DNA from: Lysobacterales bacterium | GTDB taxonomy: Bacteria; Pseudomonadota; Gammaproteobacteria; Xanthomonadales; SZUA-36 | NCBI GenBank assembly: GCA_013042915.1 | Contig: JABDPF010000048.1 | Span: 31,641-95,640 of the forward strand | Reading direction: 5' to 3' | Length of the DNA stretch: 64,000 nucleotides | In this document: in pieces, positions 61,395 to 64,000 of the stretch | Layout of the letters: each line of letters opens with the position of its first letter | Position numbering within the stretch: position 1 is the first letter of the stretch | Made by a program: the position numbers and the translations under genes | The notes under the pieces: model-generated | The model's database searches: none | Told to the model about the DNA's origin: nothing | The model's input: the letters and a program-made list of their open reading frames with translations, nothing else

Positions 61395-62516
61395 ATGGTG
61401 TCCGCTTTCCTCAAAAACCCGTCACGAATGTTCTGGATTCTCCATCTGGGGGGATGGCTGGCGTGGGCGCTGTTCGCCAAGTACACCTACACCGTGGTGA
61501 CGCTGGACGAGGTACCGCCCAGTTACTTCGGTTACGTGATGACCATCTCGATGATCGGGATGCTGCTCACGCTCGTGCTGCGTTATCTCTTCAAAGCGCT
61601 ATGGGCGCGCAGCCCCTGGTTGCAGGCCGCGGTATTTCTGACCGGGACGCTGGCGGCCGGGTACGGCTGGCTTTATGCACGCAGCTATCTGTACATGCAT
61701 TACATCGCCAGTCGGGAAGACATGTCGAGCTGGGTCGAGGAACTCGGTCCGGCGGCCGAGATTTACGAAAAAGTTTCGTATATCTCGACGTTCATCGTGT
61801 CCTGGTTCGTGATCCTGGCCTGGGCGTCCCTGTATTTCGCCATCAAGTACTACCAGGTCTTCCAACAGGTTCAGAAAAGCGCGCTGAAGTCGGCGGCGAT
61901 GGCGCACGAGGCGCAACTCAAGATGCTTCGTTATCAGCTGAACCCACATTTCCTTTTCAACACCCTCAACGCGATTTCCACGCTGATTCTCGAGCAGGCC
62001 ACCGACGATGCCAACCGGATGGTCACGCGGCTTTCCAGCTTCCTGCGCCATTCGCTGGACAACGACCCGATGAAGCGGGTTACCCTGGAGCAGGAACTCA
62101 CCGCCCTGGGGCTCTACCTGGATATCGAGAAAGTCCGTTTCGAAGACCGCCTGGTGCTGGAGCGCGACATCGAGGCCGAGGCCTACCGGGCACTGATCCC
62201 CAGCCTGTTGCTGCAGCCTCTCGTTGAAAATGCCATCAAGTACGGCATTGCCCGCTCGGAGGAGGGCGGCACCCTGCGCATCGCCGCGCGGGTGTTTGCC
62301 GGAGACCTCCTGCTGGAGTTGAGCGACGACGGCCCCGGTGCGCAACTGGTGGACGGTGAGATCCCGGGTGCCAACGGAGTGGGCCTGCGAAACACGCGCG
62401 AGCGCCTGGCGGAGCTGTATGGGGTTCATCACTCTTTCCGCTTGAGCGCTACCGAGCCGCACGGGCTGACCATCCGCATCCGAATACCATTTGAATCGAG
62501 ATCAAATAAAGCCTGA
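61395..62516 (+). CDS. LytS/YehU-type sensor histidine kinase
   Basis: A 373-aa membrane kinase with four N-terminal helices (about 10-35, 45-65, 75-98, 130-152), followed by the His_kinase domain: RYQLNPHFLFNTLNAIS with His185, and an ATPase part with LLQPLVENAIKYG and GVGLRNTRERLAELYG. Such kinases usually work with a LytTR response regulator; none is next to it. The stimulus is unknown. Confidence 0.9.
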   Translation: MVSAFLKNPSRMFWILHLGGWLAWALFAKYTYTVVTLDEVPPSYFGYVMTISMIGMLLTLVLRYLFKALWARSPWLQAAVFLTGTLAAGYGWLYARSYLYMHYIASREDMSSWVEELGPAAEIYEKVSYISTFIVSWFVILAWASLYFAIKYYQVFQQVQKSALKSAAMAHEAQLKMLRYQLNPHFLFNTLNAISTLILEQATDDANRMVTRLSSFLRHSLDNDPMKRVTLEQELTALGLYLDIEKVRFEDRLVLERDIEAEAYRALIPSLLLQPLVENAIKYGIARSEEGGTLRIAARVFAGDLLLELSDDGPGAQLVDGEIPGANGVGLRNTRERLAELYGVHHSFRLSATEPHGLTIRIRIPFESRSNKA

Positions 62517-62523
62517 TCTCACC

Positions 62524-62552
62524 TTGTAAAACGGTGGTCGAATCCATAAAAC
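62524..62552 (+). promoter_or_regulatory. possible promoter of fbaA
   Basis: TTGTAA (62524-62529) and TAAAAC (62547-62552) spaced 17 bases, about 75 bases before the fbaA ATG. Moderate match only. Confidence 0.4.
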
Positions 62553-62625
62553 TGAGAGGATTCGCCTGTAAACTCCAAAGCGGCGTGCCCGCGTTACCCA
62601 TCAACAGACTGACGAGGTATTACCC

Positions 62626-63705
62626 ATGTCCGAACACTCTCTGAAACCCGGTGTCGTCACCGGCGAAGGCTACAAGACGCTTGTCGACGCCGCCAAGAAG
62701 GGCGGTTACGCCCTGCCCGCCGTCAACGTCGTCGGTACCAACAGCATCAACGCCGTGATGGAAGCCGCCGCCAAGGCGGGCTCGGACATCATTATCCAGT
62801 TGTCCAACAGCGGCGGCGCCTTTTTTGCCGGCGCCGGCATGGAGGACGGCTTCAAAGCCAAGGTGCTGGGCAGCGTCTCCGCGGCGCAACACGCGCACCT
62901 GCTGGCCGAGCATTACGGTATCTGCGTTGCCATGCACACCGACCACGCCAATAAGGCGCTGATTCCCTGGATCGAAGCCTTGCTCGACGAGGGCGAAAAG
63001 TACTATGAGAAGCACGGCAAACCGCTGTTCAGTTCCCACATGCTCGACCTGTCTGCCGACCCGATCGACTTCAATCTGGGCGAATGTGCCCGCATCCTCG
63101 AGCGCATGGCCAAAATCGACATGTCACTCGAGATCGAACTGGGCGTGACCGGTGGCGAGGAAGACGGTATCGGCAGCGAGTTCGACGAGGCAGCCGACAA
63201 CGCGCACCTCTACACGCAGCCCGATGACGTGCTGCGCGCTTATGAACTGCTGAACCCGATCGGCCACTTCTCGGTTGCCGCTTCGTTCGGCAACGTCCAT
63301 GGCGTCTACAAGCCGGGTAACGTGAAACTTCGCCCCGAGATCCTGAAGAATTCGCAGGACCTGGTCGAAAGCACGCACAACACCGGCCACAACCCGCTGC
63401 ACCTCGTGTTCCACGGCGGCTCCGGCTCGGAAAAAGCCAAAATCCACGAGGCGGTAGGCTACGGCGTGTTCAAGATGAACATCGACACCGACACCCAGTT
63501 TGCCTTCTCCAATCCGATTGGCGAGTTCGTGCACGAAAACGAGAGAGCCTTCAAGTACCAGGTGGATCCCGAAGACGGCACCCCGTACAAGAAATTCTAC
63601 GATCCGCGCAAGTACCTGCGTGCCGGCGAAGTCGGCATCGTCGACCGTCTGCAGGAAGCTTGCGAGGACCTCGGTTCGAAAGGCAAGTCAATCGCCAGAG
63701 CCTGA
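62626..63705 (+). CDS. fbaA: class II fructose-bisphosphate aldolase
   Basis: A 359-aa Zn-dependent aldolase of class IIA. Metal and substrate motifs are present: AMHTDHANK (with Zn ligand His), LEIELGVTGGEEDGI, AASFGNVHGVYKPGN and LVFHGGSGS, and NIDTDTQFAF. It cleaves fructose-1,6-bisphosphate in glycolysis or makes it in gluconeogenesis. GAGG precedes the ATG. A strong terminator follows. Confidence 0.96.
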   Translation: MSEHSLKPGVVTGEGYKTLVDAAKKGGYALPAVNVVGTNSINAVMEAAAKAGSDIIIQLSNSGGAFFAGAGMEDGFKAKVLGSVSAAQHAHLLAEHYGICVAMHTDHANKALIPWIEALLDEGEKYYEKHGKPLFSSHMLDLSADPIDFNLGECARILERMAKIDMSLEIELGVTGGEEDGIGSEFDEAADNAHLYTQPDDVLRAYELLNPIGHFSVAASFGNVHGVYKPGNVKLRPEILKNSQDLVESTHNTGHNPLHLVFHGGSGSEKAKIHEAVGYGVFKMNIDTDTQFAFSNPIGEFVHENERAFKYQVDPEDGTPYKKFYDPRKYLRAGEVGIVDRLQEACEDLGSKGKSIARA

Positions 63706-63718
63706 CTCAGGGCATAAA

Positions 63719-63748
63719 AAAACCGGGCCAGAAGGCCCGGTTTTTTTT
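63719..63748. terminator. bidirectional Rho-independent terminator
   Basis: AAACCGGGCC, AGAA loop, GGCCCGGTTT, with A run before and T run after. It can stop both fbaA (plus) and the convergent partial gene (minus). Confidence 0.93.
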
Positions 63749-63766
63749 CTCGCCGGCGTGTATGAA

Positions 63767-64000
63767 TTATTGCATTTTCGAGTTGTAAAGCCGGTTATCC
63801 GTACACTCCATCAGCTCGTCGAACATCGCCTCGATGGCGGCGCCTTCCTCAGAGTCCTCGGCTGACTTGGCGGCCGCCCATGCTTTCATGTCGGGAAACG
63901 CGTCAGCGAACAGGAATCGGGTCTGGTCACCCACCACGGTGGTCAGCATGTAGCTGTTGACGTCCTCGCTACCGGCGTTTTTTCGGGTCATGGCCAGCCA
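63767..64000 (-). CDS. unknown protein, C-terminal part (partial)
   Basis: The last 77 or so residues of a gene that enters from the right edge (…WLAMTRKNAGSEDVNSYMLTTVVGDQ…, ending DNRLYNSKMQ). An ATG at 63991 occurs, but the frame stays open to the edge, so the true start is likely outside. The fragment is acidic and has the look of a heme-oxygenase-like or ABM-type small domain (FADAFPDMKAWAAAKSAED), but this is too little to name a family. Confidence 0.55.
   Translation of the reverse strand, partial: WLAMTRKNAGSEDVNSYMLTTVVGDQTRFLFADAFPDMKAWAAAKSAEDSEEGAAIEAMFDELMECTDNRLYNSKMQ

Noticed and set aside
1..64000. CRISPR arrays, prophage, integrons, tRNA or rRNA genes
   Set aside because: I saw no regularly spaced repeats, no recombinase or phage proteins, and no stretch with tRNA or rRNA character.

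Overview
The window looks like a chromosomal stretch of a Gram-negative gammaproteobacterium with high G+C content (by eye a little over 60%). Pointers are a complete Na+-NQR operon with nqrM, tatABC, a TonB-dependent receptor, a patatin/BamA-type outer-membrane protein, a YejM/PbgA-like inner-membrane sulfatase-fold protein, a PhoP/PhoQ-like pair, an IPTL-CTERM sorting signal and a SoeABC-like molybdoenzyme. The mix of secreted CTERM and choice-of-anchor proteins with sulfite oxidation resembles free-living marine or sediment lineages (Chromatiales / Wenzhouxiangellaceae / Woeseiaceae-like). That placement is inference. I saw no rRNA, tRNA, transposase, integrase, phage gene or CRISPR array.

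Layout. 1-10.6 kb: the 5' end of acs (minus), a patatin-like outer-membrane protein, dodecin, a DUF3465 protein, a rhomboid protease, a LOG-family protein, a polytopic membrane protein, tatABC (minus), an IPTL-CTERM secreted protein (minus), hemH and an HdeD-like membrane protein. 10.6-18.7 kb: an accessory block of secreted proteins (a small exported protein, a 384-aa protein with a gammaproteobacterial C-terminal module, a 1346-aa Asp-box/Ca-site protein coupled to a HAF-repeat-like protein) with unusually structured leaders and a strong terminator. 18.7-21.2 kb: a PhoPQ-like two-component operon preceded by a PhoP-box-like direct repeat. 21.2-29.4 kb: a minus-strand branched-chain amino-acid operon ilvD-leuA-leuC-leuD-leuB-ilvA with a recognisable Leu/Ile leader-peptide attenuator. 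29.5-36.6 kb: a hexaheme cytochrome c translationally coupled to nqrABCDEF-nqrM and a CBS-domain gene. 36.7-41.2 kb: YejM-like protein, cold-shock protein, fasciclin protein, class III CoA-transferase. 41.2-46.3 kb: soeCBA-like molybdoenzyme (minus) and a small membrane protein. 46.4-52.1 kb: a cyclic-nucleotide-sensor histidine kinase, a TonB-dependent receptor with a coupled small membrane protein, a soluble PQQ sugar dehydrogenase and a DUF3313 protein. 52.1-55.3 kb: a two-subunit 2-oxoacid:ferredoxin oxidoreductase coupled to a ferritin-like protein. 55.3-59.0 kb: a self-regulated TetR-MFP-ABC efflux operon. 59-64 kb: AGCS symporter, a small hypothetical protein, a LytS-like kinase, fbaA and a partial gene.

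How the genes work together. Energy metabolism dominates: Na+-NQR with an associated multiheme cytochrome, a quinone-linked sulfite dehydrogenase-like complex, a ferredoxin-linked 2-oxoacid oxidoreductase, ferrochelatase, aldolase and acetyl-CoA synthetase. The Na+ gradient made by NQR could drive the AGCS alanine/Na+ symporter. The most informative non-coding signals are the ilv/leu attenuator, the PhoP-box-like repeat, the palindromic TetR operator, and a structured leader before the 1346-aa secreted protein whose anti-Shine-Dalgarno segment can pair with either of two identical AGGAGG sequences. Another point worth checking is that NqrB appears to have lost the flavinylation motif around its conserved threonine.
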